Shown here one piece after another: positions 32,525 through 44,281 of a DNA stretch of 64,000 nt. The DNA lies in NCBI GenBank assembly GCA_023853785.1, contig JAJIRX010000522.1, forward strand, positions 62,001 to 126,000. Reading direction: 5' to 3'. The notes beneath the pieces are model-generated. The model ran no database searches and was not told the origin of the DNA. It saw only the letters and a program-made list of their open reading frames with translations. Source of the DNA: Psilocybe azurescens (lineage: Eukaryota > Basidiomycota > Agaricomycetes > Agaricales > Agrocybaceae). The translations under genes and the position numbers were made by a program. Within the stretch, counting starts at the first letter, position 1. Every line of letters begins with the position of its first letter.

Positions 32525-33141
32525 TTATGTTTCTGGCCGATTGTCCAAGGGTAATGTCGGATCAGTGAAGCTGTGATTACACTTCGTGCAAACAAAGAAT
32601 AGAATCATGCGAGTTTCTTTTCGTTTCGATTGATCTTGATAGAAGACAGCACTGATAGACATCGTCAGTACAAGTGCAGGGTGCTTGGGGGCCAACTCAC
32701 TCATCGTTGCCGCACTGGGGACAAGGAATGTTGGAGTGAGCCTAGGACAGAAATACATGAGGGATCTAGTGCATCCAGGAGGATCATAAGATCATACCAG
32801 GGTAGCATCAACACCGAGATCAGTCGTGACGCCAACTTGCTCCCTGATAATATACGTAAGTTTAAACAGAGGAAGAAGGGTCGGTGTACGCACTTCGTCA
32901 CCGTCAGCAAATCGTTTCTGTAAACACACTTATTCTCCACAATATCGTCATATTGGCATATCCTGCATCCGTAGACCATAATGCGACGCTGAGGATCGGC
33001 CTTTGGATAGAGTAGGTTATTGCATTCTTGACAGAAGTGTAGAGAGGCCTTTGAGGATCCAATTGAGATTCAGAGCATCAAGAGTGAAAATATTCGTTCA
33101 TTATCATTGAAAATTAGCATTCATATGCGTGCACATACCAT
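32525..33141 (-). CDS. RPB9: RNA polymerase II subunit RPB9
   Basis: A zinc-ribbon subunit of Pol II that contributes to start-site choice, elongation and fidelity. Five exons: 33141-33139 (only the ATG), 33048-32894, 32843-32798, 32741-32701, 32651-32525, giving 123 aa with consistent phases. The N-terminal zinc ribbon is ASLHFCQECNNLLYPKAD with YGCRICQYDD. The linker is LLTVTKEQVGVTTDLGVDAT. The C-terminal ribbon is NIPCPQCGNDD and ILFFVCTKCNHSFTDP. It is intact and of the usual length. The first intron begins immediately after the start codon. Confidence 0.95.
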
Positions 33142-36117
33142 TGTTCAGCGATGAACACTTTGAGTAGAAGACAAAAGAGCGATGAGCTTAGTCTCGCTGA
33201 CAGTCAGCTCAACCAATTTCAGATTCAATCTCCGATAGCCTTACTTTCAAGCACATCACAGCAACTCATTTACCCCGCCACTCACCTTTCCAGACGATCT
33301 TCGTCATTGTACTGGACAACCTGCGTTAACAAATCATAGAGCTCGGAACCTCTCACCTAGTTCTCGGACTGTGATAGCTCGGATGAACATCGGTCTTCAC
33401 CCCAGATGGTTATAAGTTAAGCTGATTACTGGTATGTCTTGTATACATATGTCACCGGTTCGGGTCGACGGGTTTATCAACTGACCTTTGGGCTGCGTTC
33501 TAAACCCTCGTCTCTTGTCTTTTGTTATCTTCCAGGACATTATATCCCAGTAGAATCATACATGAAAGTCAACCATCTTTCCTGTGGAAATGTCTGCACA
33601 TGTCGCACCAGCTTTGCATTCAAACTGTCGATCGGAAGTCGCTCATGTCACTCGCATGTCATCGATTCATCCCTCGTCGGCTGCCCGTATCTTTTGGTCT
33701 CTACGAATGAAATGCCACCCAACCAGGCTGGTTAACTCGAGTGAACTGGAATTCATCTCTCTTATATACTCAAACCTGGGCTGCCGGAAGCGTTCCATGT
33801 CGAACATCCCACTGCGTTGGGAGTGTGCTTCTTCGAAGTCGAGGTCATACATGGACCGAACAACATGACCTCTATGTGGTCTCATCCTCCCAGCCGCCTC
33901 GATCGCACAATGTAGCCATACAGTCAATCCTTTGCATGCTGTGCTTATCTACAGTCGACACCCTTTTACTTGGCCTGTTAACATTGGACGCCTCAGGCAC
34001 CTATCAGTCCATCAGGTAAATACAGGTTTGTGCCCACTCCACACTTCTCATGTCAAGCGACTTCCGAATACCAACGGAATATCCTACCATGTGCCCAACA
34101 TATTGATCATCGATCGAGAGCTCAGTCCCTGGCGAGATAAGCGCTCTCGAGGACTGGTTCCATTGATTGTTATTGAGGAATGACGGTATGTAAGGCCAGG
34201 GGCTCCCTAGACGAACAGGATGCTTTCGAGTCGCATACTTCGACTTGTCGTACTCATTGTTCGCTCGCTCTGAACAGCCTCACAGCAGTCGAGCGGTTCT
34301 TATGCGGCCAATCTGCCATGTATGTTCGGTCTTTCGAACCCCCATTTCTCTTCGGTTTTGATTATCTCTACCCAGTGACAATCTAAGAACAACTTTTCAT
34401 TTAGCTGTGTAGGTCAGTTACTGCGTCGGAACGCCATGCATCTGTCGCGGCCTTGACGTTCTATTCTCCGCTGTTGTCTTTCCTTGTGGACACCCACTTC
34501 TTGGCTAACATGAGTGAAGGACCCATGACCGGTATTACTCAGTCCTTACTCATTCCATGCGATAACTGGCATCTTTCAGAAGGCGTGGATTCACGGATGT
34601 ACCTTGGTTGCGGAATTATGCGGCACATTTACAGAGGGAAAATGAATGGATTCGTGAAGATCGGTCCCTATGATATCGTACTCGTTCTCATGGTTGACAC
34701 AGTCGACCCTACGCTTCACCCTAATCCCAAGGGTTTGAGGCACCCCGACGCCATAGCTGCGTCATTATTTATTATCCTGTGATGCCTGACGATTATCGAC
34801 TAACGGTTCCGTTTGCGCAGATCAAAGACGTTCACAGGCAATTCATAATTTATAACTGACATAGCGTTACGTTGGGTATCAATCCTTGGCAAAGGTACAA
34901 AACCCGCGTTTTGTTTTTGCTTCTAAGGCTAAAGATCTAAATATTTATAACTTAGGTCTCGATCTCTTGCATTTGGGTGATAATTACTTGTACGATTCGT
35001 TTCTCACTCCACAAATCAGGGCTTCTTCCGGGACGGGTACTAAACAGACAAAAACAGTTTAGTGCACATGTTAGTCTTCCCCTGGCGCACGCGTTTCTTT
35101 TTGTTCCAAGAGTGCTTCAACGGACAATAGATTTTATTCATGAATAGCGCTCTTCAGAGCCTAGCGCGATGAAGAGTTTCAAACTACAAAGAAATTCACA
35201 GTTGGAGGCCACTGATCCTCGAGGCTCGTACTTGACAAAGACAAATCATCAAGATTACTTGTCAGGAAATCACTTTGTCAGGATTGCCCCCTCAAACGCC
35301 CGTTCTAGATCAGCCGAAGGGCTCCGGTTGGCCAGACCCGTCAGATCAACGAACCCTCGACGACTTTTCTGCTGCTTATCTCACTCTCCGTCGGACGCAG
35401 CAGGCCGCATCCTTCTATCAACGAATCAAAACTCCACTGCAACATGATATTTTCTTTGGCGGCCTGGGAGTTTTTTTTGATAATAGAGCACCAAACCGGC
35501 GCATAATTAAAGATATTGGAATAGGACCCAGGTCTGACTCTCTTTGAGTTTTGTTTCGTGTCGTGAGCCTCATTTAAATTCAATGTAAGGTTGTTTAGTG
35601 GTCGTTATGCCAAACAAGGTTAGCGCTGACCACGTAGACGATAGGCTGAAAAGATGTAGAGAAACACTTCTTCCACATAGGAATAACAGTAGCTCAAAAG
35701 GTTAGGCTCATTTGACGAGGAGGTTATATCCGGATGATTAACCCAAAACGGGATTTCTTTTTCAACCCTTGTAACTCAGTGACATGTTGCCGGTATGTTA
35801 TGTTAAGGTTTCAGCTCAATTATGGACCTCTGTCAATCTTGTCCACTGATGAAAGCCATCTTACTCATAGAATGCTCAGCTCTCGATGGCATACAATCAA
35901 AAACCTAGACCAGAACGCCGTAGCTGTTATACAAACTCCACTTGAGCTTATGCGTCAACTCAAAAGAGGCTCGCGATGGACAGTCCGTTGAAGAGCCGAG
36001 CCCGCAAGCAAAAATATGGGTATCGGAGTACGTAAAGAAGGAAGAAGTGTCAAGGATCGGACTTCTATAATTCAATCAATCTGCGCACCTGGCATCTCGA
36101 TCTCAGCATCGCCCACT
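33142..36117. other. Long region without a supported gene
   Basis: Several moderately long open frames occur: 33439-33735 (+), 33667-33927 (-), 34453-34782 (+), and an open plus-strand stretch 35275-35547 containing SGLPPQTPVLDQPKGSGWPD and TLDDFSAAYLTLRRTQQAAS, which looks like protein. None could be joined into a gene with good splice sites or matched to a family. This may be decayed genes or fast-evolving sequence. Confidence 0.4.
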
Positions 36118-36124
36118 TATAAAA
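36118..36124 (+). promoter_or_regulatory. TATA box of the hydrophobin gene
   Basis: TATAAAA lies 131 bp upstream of the hydrophobin ATG at 36255, consistent with a strongly expressed secreted-protein gene. Confidence 0.55.
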
Positions 36125-36254
36125 TAAACACAACCCTCTGGTTGTTCCCTTTTAACAGGTCTCTTTCGTCGTTAGTCGCTTCCCCCGTTGGAAACTGCTC
36201 GTTTCCTCCTTGAGTTCTACGCACAGTCCGCCACATCTAAATTTGAAGCTCGCC

Positions 36255-36924
36255 ATGAAGTTCACCTTTGCCATTGCTCTTTTCGCTACTGCGGTCGCCA
36301 CTATTCAGGCATCGCCTGCCCCTACCCTGCCCCTGCCCCTGTCGCCGTTGACACCAATGCCAACCGCTTTGCTCGAGGGCTTCCTCCTATGCGCCCCATG
36401 CGTCGCGCCACACCCGTAGCAGGTACATATCAGATTATTTACCAGCTTCCTAAGATGTACAATCCTAACATACCACTAGGTGCGCGTAGGAGCTCTCCTT
36501 CGAACGTGTCCGGTTCTTGCAACACAGGATCTATCCAGTGCTGTGAGTGATCTCTTTACTAACATTTTTGCTTGTCATTGTCTCATTTGCAATTCAACTA
36601 GGCAACTCTGTTCAAAAGGCCGATTCTGGGCTCGTTGGTCTTCTCGAAGGGTTGCTTGGCATCCTGATCCCTATCGGTACTAGCATCGGCCAAAATTGCA
36701 GCCCTATCTCTGCTGTCGGCGTTGGTGGAAATTCTTGGTGAATACTAATGGGTTGATTCCGTGTCGCGTAACTTCTAACATACCATTCCAGCACTCAACA
36801 GCCTGTCTGCTGCGACAGCAACCACTTCAATGGTCTTATCAACGTTGGATGTTCTCCCAGTAAGGAGTCCTTCATGTTTATTGTTGAACGCGCGCTGAAT
36901 AAATATCTTTTAGTCAACCTTTAA
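36255..36924 (+). CDS. Class I hydrophobin
   Basis: A small secreted amphipathic protein that self-assembles at air-water interfaces on hyphae and fruiting bodies. Exons: 36255-36422, 36480-36542, 36602-36737, 36792-36859, 36914-36924. The signal peptide is MKFTFAIALFATAVATIQA. All eight Cys are present in the order C-x6-CC-x31-C-x12-C-x5-CC-x12-C, within the class I spacing: SCNTGSIQCC, GQNCSPIS, NSCTQQPVCC, GLINVGCSPINL. The hydrophobic segment between Cys 3 and 4 is LVGLLEGLLGILIPIG. One C seems to be missing in the run at 36325-36327. Adding it joins the signal peptide to a Pro/Ala linker and VAVDTNANRFARG, giving 148 aa. Confidence 0.92.
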
Positions 36925-38444
36925 TTCACTCAATCCCTCACTCACACACAACCGGCAGCGATAACTATGAACAGGCCTACTGACTTTCCAATCTGTATCC
37001 CATGCGTTCTCTTCTCGACGATTGGACCATCTCACCCGCATCCTCCCCGTAGAATCAACCAACCACATTCATTTGTCATACAACAGAAGTGTGTCCATTC
37101 TTTACCACGCTTCTAATACTATATACCCTTTCGTAGTCACTTAATACGGTAGTCTCGGACCAGCGCATCGCGAACCTCGTTTACTATTACATAGGCTCAT
37201 GTTTTGGTCTCACGATATACACGGTGCTTTCTTGCTGTCTAGAAATATTGCCGGACTTTCGTTACTTTGTCGTTGTTGACTGCGGAGGGATGTATGCAGT
37301 AAAGCGGTCAGTGCGGTCGCGAATTGCCGCCTGTCGCCTTTGTTTGCCGCTTATAGACCTGGGGAGGACCGACGGAGGGATGTGTATGTAATATAGTGCC
37401 ATGAAACTTCCTTTTGATATCCGTGTCTCGAATGAAAATTTTTGGCTTCTGCGGTGATTGATAAATATTGGGCGCCGTCTACTTCTTCTCTAGCGTTCTT
37501 TTCGCTCCCCTGAGAATTATGTATGTGGATAACCAAATATTCATTTGATCGACATGTTTTGTTTGTCGCAGGCGCCGCGTTTGAACTCCGTAAACCTCGT
37601 AGTTGAGATCAAGAAGAGGAGCGCGAAATTTAAGTACTGCGGACTTACACTGCAGAGCTAGTACTAAAAAATTTTTCAGGAGGTCTACTATATCTTCATG
37701 AAAAGGATGATGCTAAGTATTAAGTATTGAACAACAATGTTGAATATCGGCGCTTCATAGCCGGAGAACGCGTCGGACATTACGAATCACTTTTTGCAGA
37801 AAGGCCGCCTCCTCTTATGCGGTGATTAAGAGGAGAATCGCAGTGGCTCAAAACTCTACAGTTCCGCTCAAGGGCAAGAAGTAATATGACTGTACGCTAT
37901 TACTAAGAATACGGAACAGTGGGTAAACCAGTGAGCTCGCTATCGTGTACTCAACTCATGGTGGGCTCAGGAGAATCACACAACCGCACAGTGTGACAGT
38001 GAATGGCATGGAGCGCTGTCAACTTTCACTTTGTTGCATGAGCTTGGAGAGCCAGTTGGACACGAAGAGCCTCTTATGCTGGACATTGGAATCTGCTCCA
38101 ACCGCGGACGTTCAGTAGGCTAGACCCCAAAAGAAAACTGAAATTGTATTCATTGGAACATACGCCGCCACAAGAGCCAAAAGTGAAAGTCTATGTTCCC
38201 ATTCTTTTGAACGCCACAAGTCAGATTGCGGTAACAGTTTAGAAATCCAAGTGTTCCAAGAGGCCAAGCGACATGCGCCACACACTCGCGGAGCCTGGCA
38301 TAACGACTTACCTAAATTGGAGGTCACGCGCTGAACCTTATTTTATTAGTTTCAAGCCACCGCGGGAAATGCCGATAAACTGAATTTCGCGTCCCCAGTT
38401 ACCCAAACAGTCGTAATCAAGAGCTCGTCGTCGGTGTCATCAAG
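36925..38444. other. Intergenic region of 1.5 kb
   Basis: This holds the hydrophobin 3' flank and the promoter of the ribosomal protein gene. I see no gene, RNA or clear repeat. Confidence 0.5.
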
Positions 38445-39080
38445 ATGGTTAAAGGTACGTTCGGCCGTTGTCTGGAACGTCGTCCTAATGCTCATGAATT
38501 TTGGCAGTATATAAGCCCGGCAAGGTCAGCTTTATGGCGGTGAATGGGCAATTTCAGGGGACTTAATGTAGAATCTAGGTCGCAATCATACTCCAAGGCC
38601 GTCACGCCGGCAAAAAGTCGTTGTCATCAAGCAGTTGGATGAGGGCTCCAAGGAAAGAGCTTACCCCACGCCATCGTTGCGGGCATTGAGCGCTACCCCA
38701 GAAAAGTGACTAGACGTATGGGTCAGAAGAAGTTGGCTCACAGGAGCAAGGTCAAGCCCTTCATCAAGGTATGTGGGATTCGGGTTGAGCTGCAGAGAGT
38801 TTCAGCGCTTACATGAACACGGTCTTTCTCTAGACCGTCAACTACTCCCATCTTTTCCCCACCCGTTATGCTCTCGAACTTGAAGGTCTCAAGGGATCCG
38901 TCTCCTCAGAAACTTTCAAAGAGCCAACACAGAGGGAGGATGCCAAGAAGGTCGTGAAAAAGCTATTCGAGGATCGCTACACAAGCGGAAAGAACAAGTG
39001 GTTCTTCCAGGCTCTCAGGGTGCGTCGGATTTATGCTCTTCACGCGATATATGCTGATCACGATTGTACCACAGTTCTGA
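38445..39080 (+). CDS. RPL27: 60S ribosomal protein eL27
   Basis: A component of the large ribosomal subunit. Exons: 38445-38454 (MVK plus one base), 38508-38524 (VYKPGK), 38579-38768, 38834-39019, 39075-39080 (last F and stop). The KOW-like N-terminus is followed by [83 protein letters not shown] and [17 protein letters not shown]. Two bases are missing in exon 3: a G after AAAAAG at about 38617 and a C in the run at 38664-38667. Restoring both gives 136 aa, the exact family length. The very short first and last exons are typical of fungal ribosomal protein genes. Confidence 0.95.
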
Positions 39081-39897
39081 GCGCTTTCCTTTTGTCGCGT
39101 TACTCACTATTCATGTATATCCTTCCACCCATCATTGACTAAGAATATGCATACTTATGAAACACATGAACGATCTCACAAACTTTTTTGCGGACGACTC
39201 GCGTGATGTCTTGGACTGTTGAACGTGGCGTTCTACTCGGGTAGCTGTATTGCGCTATGGATTGATGGTTCATCGAATCTGATGTATCTGCTGGTGCGGT
39301 CACCTCAGGAACCATATCTACTTTCGCTTCTTTAGTTTGCATGGATGCCAAAATAAAATTGCTGCTATGAAGTTCTGAGCAATGCACCCTCTATTCTTCG
39401 TTGATTTCCACAACGATTGCCCGTCTGTCGCCGCCACATATCAGACAACATGATGCAAAATAAGTATAGTTCGTTCGTTGCCACTAGTGCTATTATGGAA
39501 TATCCTCTCTGGAGATCCAACTGTCATGATATTTGGCATTGGTGTTGACAATCTTCTGATCTGTGCTCTGCGATTTTCTATCTCAGGTTCCGGTTCCGGG
39601 ATTGGGTTCGAACCTTCATGCTGAATCCTACAACTATTGAGGCACTTATTAATCTTTCGCCAATGCATATTTTTGAGGTATTGCTATTTACCTGCCCAGA
39701 GTTGTACTTATGATGCCCGGAGTGCACCCGCTACCAGAGGTACGCGCATATATTTGATCTTGAGTGTTCCCTTACGAAATTCACTTGCAAAAAAAACGTT
39801 CACAGTCCGACCATTCCTATTCATATCTCTAATGTCTACCTGATATATGCATCGCCCATCAATGGCTGTGATATATGAGCCTTTAAACCTGGTTTTT
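39081..39897. other. Intergenic spacer
   Basis: Convergent 3' flanks. Short minus-strand frames at 39139-39387 and 39441-39668 have no support. Confidence 0.5.
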
Positions 39898-40332
39898 CTA
39901 CGCTCGCAGTATCTTCCCGTCTTTAACACAAAGCTTCTCATCATCTTGGATGGAATGGCCCCTCCCCAGGGCGAATGCTTTAGCCACTCCCAACACCTCG
40001 ACCTTCTGTATTCGCCTCTTCCGCAGCATCCAGAACGTCCCGACAATAGCAGGGCCCCCAATGCCGATCGTCCATATAACAACCACCCACCCAAGATTCT
40101 GTGAGTTGCCAAATTTCCAGTGCGACTGCACAGTCTGCATATTGCAGGGACACATTATCGCGATCCTGTAACCGCTGAGAAGCGTTAAGCTCGCTTTGCT
40201 CCCTTCCGCCAGAAGATTTTCTAGTATGCTGGATGCTTTTTTTTGCACGCCGTTTGTGAAAGACCCGAACCGGCCAGGGTTGGTGGATGTGAACTGGGAC
40301 GAGGCGCCTGCGCGGGAAGCTTGCAGGGTCAT
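39898..40332 (-). CDS. Hypothetical protein with one central transmembrane helix (144 aa)
   Basis: An uninterrupted frame from ATG 40332. A polar N-terminus (MTLQASRAGASSQFTSTNP) is followed by VQKKASSILENLLAEGSKAS, a Cys pair (IMCPCNMQ), a helix (LGWVVVIWTIGIGGPAIVGT) and a basic, structured C-terminus (MLRKRRIQKVEVLGVAKA, FALGRGHSIQDDEKLCVKDG). A diverged, broken paralog lies at 23358-23710 on the other strand. The family is lineage-specific as far as I can tell; function unknown. Plus-strand open frames across 40196-40740 overlap its 5' end and are not called. Confidence 0.6.
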   Translation of the reverse strand: MTLQASRAGASSQFTSTNPGRFGSFTNGVQKKASSILENLLAEGSKASLTLLSGYRIAIMCPCNMQTVQSHWKFGNSQNLGWVVVIWTIGIGGPAIVGTFWMLRKRRIQKVEVLGVAKAFALGRGHSIQDDEKLCVKDGKILRA

Positions 40333-41097
40333 CCAGGTGGCTCATCCAGCAAGGACGGGGTATTTATCGGCATTGTCCACGCTGAGAGCCGTGGCTGTCC
40401 AGTTGCTTATTTGAACGTGCACAAGGGCGAGGGATATTTTCCAGCTGCAGACGAGAGACGTGCTCTGGTCGGCTCCGAAGGAATCTGGGACGTGGCCTAC
40501 ACTCAAGAAGGCACCCCAACAGAGGGCTCGATGAGCGCGTACAATGCAGTGTGGCCAGCAGGGTCGATGTTGCAGGCGACGCTTCGCATCGTTGTCGGGA
40601 TTGAGCTGTCTGCGAAGGTGAGAGTGCCGTCGGGTAAGGCAGATACTATGGGTGATATGCAGTCTGGATATTATTCAACTCTTGACCGCATGGACCGTGT
40701 CAGGAAAGTGGACATGAAAGAAAACCTCTGCCAGACGTAAGTAGACGCTAAAATTAATGCGTGTATATTGCTCACCAGATTGTAGGATAGCAACCAGAGA
40801 CGATGAGTGGAAATTAACTCCACCGTAGATGACAAGCCATAGTAGGTGCCCGTCGGGGAAATACCTGGTAAGCTTCCAACGGGCCCCCTTTCGTTTTGGA
40901 ATTTTGGCAAAACCAGATTCTTGCATTCCCTGCATCCGCTATAAATCACCCAGAGTAAACCCCTTTACAAAGAGGCAATGAGAAAAAGTCCTTCAGTGTT
41001 CCTTGGAGAGTATAGTTTATATGCGATATAGATGTCCTGGCAGAGTGACGAGGATGTTCGTGATGTGCGGGTAGTCTATGCCTTTTGTGGAGATTGA
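40333..41097. other. Spacer with an unsupported open frame
   Basis: A 165-codon plus-strand frame (40243-40740) starts antisense to the gene before it. Part of it (SMSAYNAVWPAGSMLQATLR) looks protein-like, but it has no family or splice support. Confidence 0.35.
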
Positions 41098-41289
41098 TCA
41101 GCCCATTGGGACAATGCCTCGTGCAAAGATGAAGAGTACTATTCCCCAGCAGATTGTAATGATACCGTTGATTAGGAGCATAAGAAGTGGATGGGTCCAT
41201 CCCATTGCCATTATGTGCAGTCCGACAACCGTTTGAAGAAGTTGGTGTTCAGGTCGTTTCATGTTGTGCATCATTGGCGCCATATGCAA
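41098..41289 (-). CDS. Possible small membrane protein (about 63 aa)
   Basis: A short single-exon frame: a His/Met-rich start (HMAPMMHNMKRPEHQLLQ) followed by a long hydrophobic segment with two possible helices (PLLMLLINGIITICWGIVLF). The upstream in-frame region is open but has no ATG before a stop. It is too short to be sure it is coding. Confidence 0.3.
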   Translation of the reverse strand: MHMAPMMHNMKRPEHQLLQTVVGLHIMAMGWTHPLLMLLINGIITICWGIVLFIFARGIVPMG

Positions 41290-42053
41290 GGGAGCTGCTG
41301 AGTAGGATATACTCGTTGAAAGAGAAGCAAAGGACGTGGTGGTAATTCGAGGGACTTGAAATTTTATAATATGTCGTCGTCATTTGCACTCTATGCGGCT
41401 ATGATGCCTTGACGGTTGGACAAGAGGTGGGGGAAAGACAACGCTCGACTCAACGCATTGACGCTGGACAATTGATGGCCTTGTTCGGCTTATGCGAGCT
41501 TCGATTCTCTGACGTACACATATTTAATCATCTCACACCCCACAAGCTTACATTCCGGGTTTTCGGGCTCCAATCGCATAAAGAATCCTTGAGTACGGTG
41601 GTTCATTCCCTGACACCGATCATCTAGTTCTGTTAGCCTGCTGGATTACAATAGTTAATGTAAATGAATCGGCCAGATAAGGCCAGGTGAGTCATAGAGA
41701 ACGGAATAGGCGCGCAGCGCTTTGGCGCCAATTACTAAGAATATCCTTCCAATGCGTGCTTCTCAGCCTCTGATGTCACCCGTCGAACGCTGGGCTCCTC
41801 TTCTGGGTGAGATACTTTACCTATCGTTCTTCCCTCGAATGATACATCCACTAGTTCATTCACGCATGTGTGTTAACCCAATAGTACGCGATGCAGGCGA
41901 ACCCCGACAGAGTCTGTGGTGACTTAAGAGATGCCTATTGATAGACCGCGTGAGTCTAGCCTGACTGTGGTACATGGATGGGAAGTTGGGATCTTAGAAG
42001 TGGTAGAAGATGACCACGAAGTAGTCCATTATATTGGAGAGTAGAGATTCATA
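41290..42053. other. Intergenic spacer
   Basis: Nothing recognisable in this interval. Confidence 0.5.
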
Positions 42054-43172
42054 TTAATCAAACATTAATCTACCTCTATGCGGAATCTGAGCCAATTCAT
42101 TCTCGATCTCCTCGTCGTGCCCACACGTCCCATATGTTACGCAATATGAGCTCTTATATGTCATCCCATCCCAGCTCTCTTTCGAATGCACGTGCACCCA
42201 TTTCAGACCCATCATCATGGCCAACCAAAGGGGTGTTAGCAGAATTCCGAGAGCCGCAAAAACGACAGGCACAATCACAATTGACCCCGGTCCCAAAATC
42301 GCGCCTCCCAGTGCTCCCGCACGTGTTGCATGAAGCACGTCGATGCCACCCAAGTCCACATGATGCCGTCGGAGAATTGCTGTACCGATTGCCCCAGAGA
42401 GTGTGGACAACGACGGTGGTGCTCATGGAGATATACCAGGGCGCTGGGTGTTCTTCGTCTGTCTTGATGCAGAGGCACTGCAGTAGAAGCCCGACAGCCA
42501 TAGAAGCGATTATCGCTCCGGTAGCCCCTATAGCGGCTGCAGATGCATTATTGGTGTAATGTTCTAAGTGGGCTGCTCGAAGAATCCCATTTCCTATTAG
42601 TCTGTGACAGATTAAATGAATGAAGAAATATATCAGCAAGAATCGAAAAAATTAGGTGTGATAAAGATACAGACATTCCAACCGCCCCGTATGCCGCCCC
42701 GGTTGCGAACGGGAAGCCAATGAAAACACTGAAGCGTTGCTATTAGTTGATGCACCCAGGACAGTTCAATAACAGGCGAGCTTGTAGGGCAGCACTTACA
42801 CAATGCCTAGAGAAACCAGAATAACTCCAGGAATACCATAGATTAAAAGTAACCCGAGGCCAACAAAGATATCCATAATCAGCTTCGCCAACCCACGCAT
42901 TAGATATTTGAATCGGCGAAGATTGCGACTTGTTTTGGGTGTTGTAGGAGTTAGATTGGGGACTGCCATGTAGGTTGGCGATGGATTTAGTGTTGGATTT
43001 GGCTGGGTTGTCTTCAATACTGGCATTGGGGCGTCCGAGGACATGGTGAAGGTAAGGTTGAAAGGGGGTACAACCCTCACATCCTGAAGGGCGCTGATTA
43101 ATGCTACCTCGATGGTTGTCAGAGTCAGAGTGACAGTTAGAACCGCAGAGGAGACATAAGGGAGTGCGGCCC
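42054..43172 (-). CDS. Polytopic membrane protein, unrecognised
   Basis: The N-terminal exon (43172 to about 42796) opens at an acceptor and reads AALPYVSSAVLTVTLTLTTI, NLTFTMSSDAPMPVLKTTQ, a Pro/Thr-rich linker, then helix LIMDIFVGLGLLLIYGIPGV. Next come VFIGFPFATGAAYGAVGMSV, LIGNGILRAAHLEHYTNNAS, IGATGAIIASMAVGLLLQCL, AIGTAILRRHHVDLGG and IVIVPVVFAALGILLTPLWL, ending EIENELAQIPHRGRLMFD. About five helices are expected. An extra T near 42407-42412 breaks the frame between YISMSTTVV and STLSGAIGTA. The first exon is not located; MRNPFW near 43270 is a candidate start. No family recognised. Confidence 0.55.
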
Positions 43173-43508
43173 TGCGACAATCATGAGTACAGGGTCAGGA
43201 ACCAAACAATGATAACCGTTGGCAGTTACATCATTGGTTCATCAATTTATCTTACCCAGAAGGGATTACGCATGTGCGGACAGGTGTACCATTGTCTTGA
43301 GGCGATGCTGCTCTTAATAATGAAAGCATACAGATGAAAAAATATACCTATGCGACGATACATATATCATACAAAAGTATTTTATAGTGATCAAACCAAT
43401 TTGAAGGCGTCTAAATACGTATATAGTATCATACATTGAGCGAAAGACTTGTTTATGCTTGAACATTTCAGTGTTCAACTCGGGTAGCCACGTAAAAAAG
43501 AAGGACAA

Positions 43509-43940
43509 ACCAGTGTTGCGCGGACTAGACCTGCCAGGCTGATTCACTGGGCAAATTTGCTGACCCGCCGAAGGTCCTAATTCGCCCATGCAAAATAGCG
43601 CAAATTTGCCTTGGACTGATTTTCCCCAAATTACTGGGAAAATTAGAAAAAGGAGTTAAATTTGCGGAGAATTAGGGCAAATGCCAGTTTTTACAGCCTT
43701 GAGAATGAAGGACATCACACCCGAAGGACACCATAAACAATATCCTGGGTGTCCCCTAGCTCTACTGGGTGATCCTCACGTGTATTTGAACTACATGATG
43801 AGTGCTCGATAGTTGCTTGACAGAGTAAAAAAGCACTGTTTACGGAGATGGCAAAATTACCCGCCGTTTTTCTCCATTCTTGGCCAAACTTGCAGATTTG
43901 CCGAGGTAATTTTCACAAGTCTAATCCACGCAGCACTAGG
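43509..43940. mobile_element. MITE-like element with imperfect terminal inverted repeats
   Basis: The left end CAGTGTTGCGCGGACTAGAC (from 43511) and the reverse complement of the right end, TAGTGCTGCGTGGATTAGAC (about 43939-43920), match except at C/T positions. Similarity continues inward to a shared GGCAAATYTGC about 15 bp later. The element is about 430 bp and has no open frame. The interior has several more copies of the CAAATTTGC-type motif. I see no sure target-site duplication. This suits a non-autonomous DNA transposon with C-to-T decay. Confidence 0.5.
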
Positions 43941-44281
43941 ATGAACTCGTGACACGAAGATGATGTATACATTACCACATGATCATGGGAACGCTTTATT
44001 AGGCATGAAGACACGCTGAATCCAACCCTTCTGAACTTGAGCTGAACGGTCCAACTAAGGCCTCGGACGAACTCGCCATCTTACCTCCATTTCTGCAGCC
44101 TCCTTTCTAGCTATTTTCACACAGGTATCTCCTTTGACGATACTTAACGCCTTTGACTCACGGATCCCATCACCTTTATAACTGGTATCTATATAATAGA
44201 CGAAACACTCTGAGCCCATGTACGTTCAATCTTGCATCCTACATCTACCGAGGATACTATTGACGCTAAGCACCCTAGAAA
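43941..44281. other. Short spacer, promoter of the next gene
   Basis: CT-rich stretches precede the ATG at 44282. Nothing else is seen. Confidence 0.5.

Noticed and set aside
39590..39630. Possible tRNA (GGGTTCGAACC motif)
   Set aside because: No acceptor stem or D/anticodon arms can be drawn around it; it is a chance T-arm-like string.
40243..40740. 165-codon plus-strand frame
   Set aside because: Its start overlaps the better supported minus-strand gene, and it matches no family I know.
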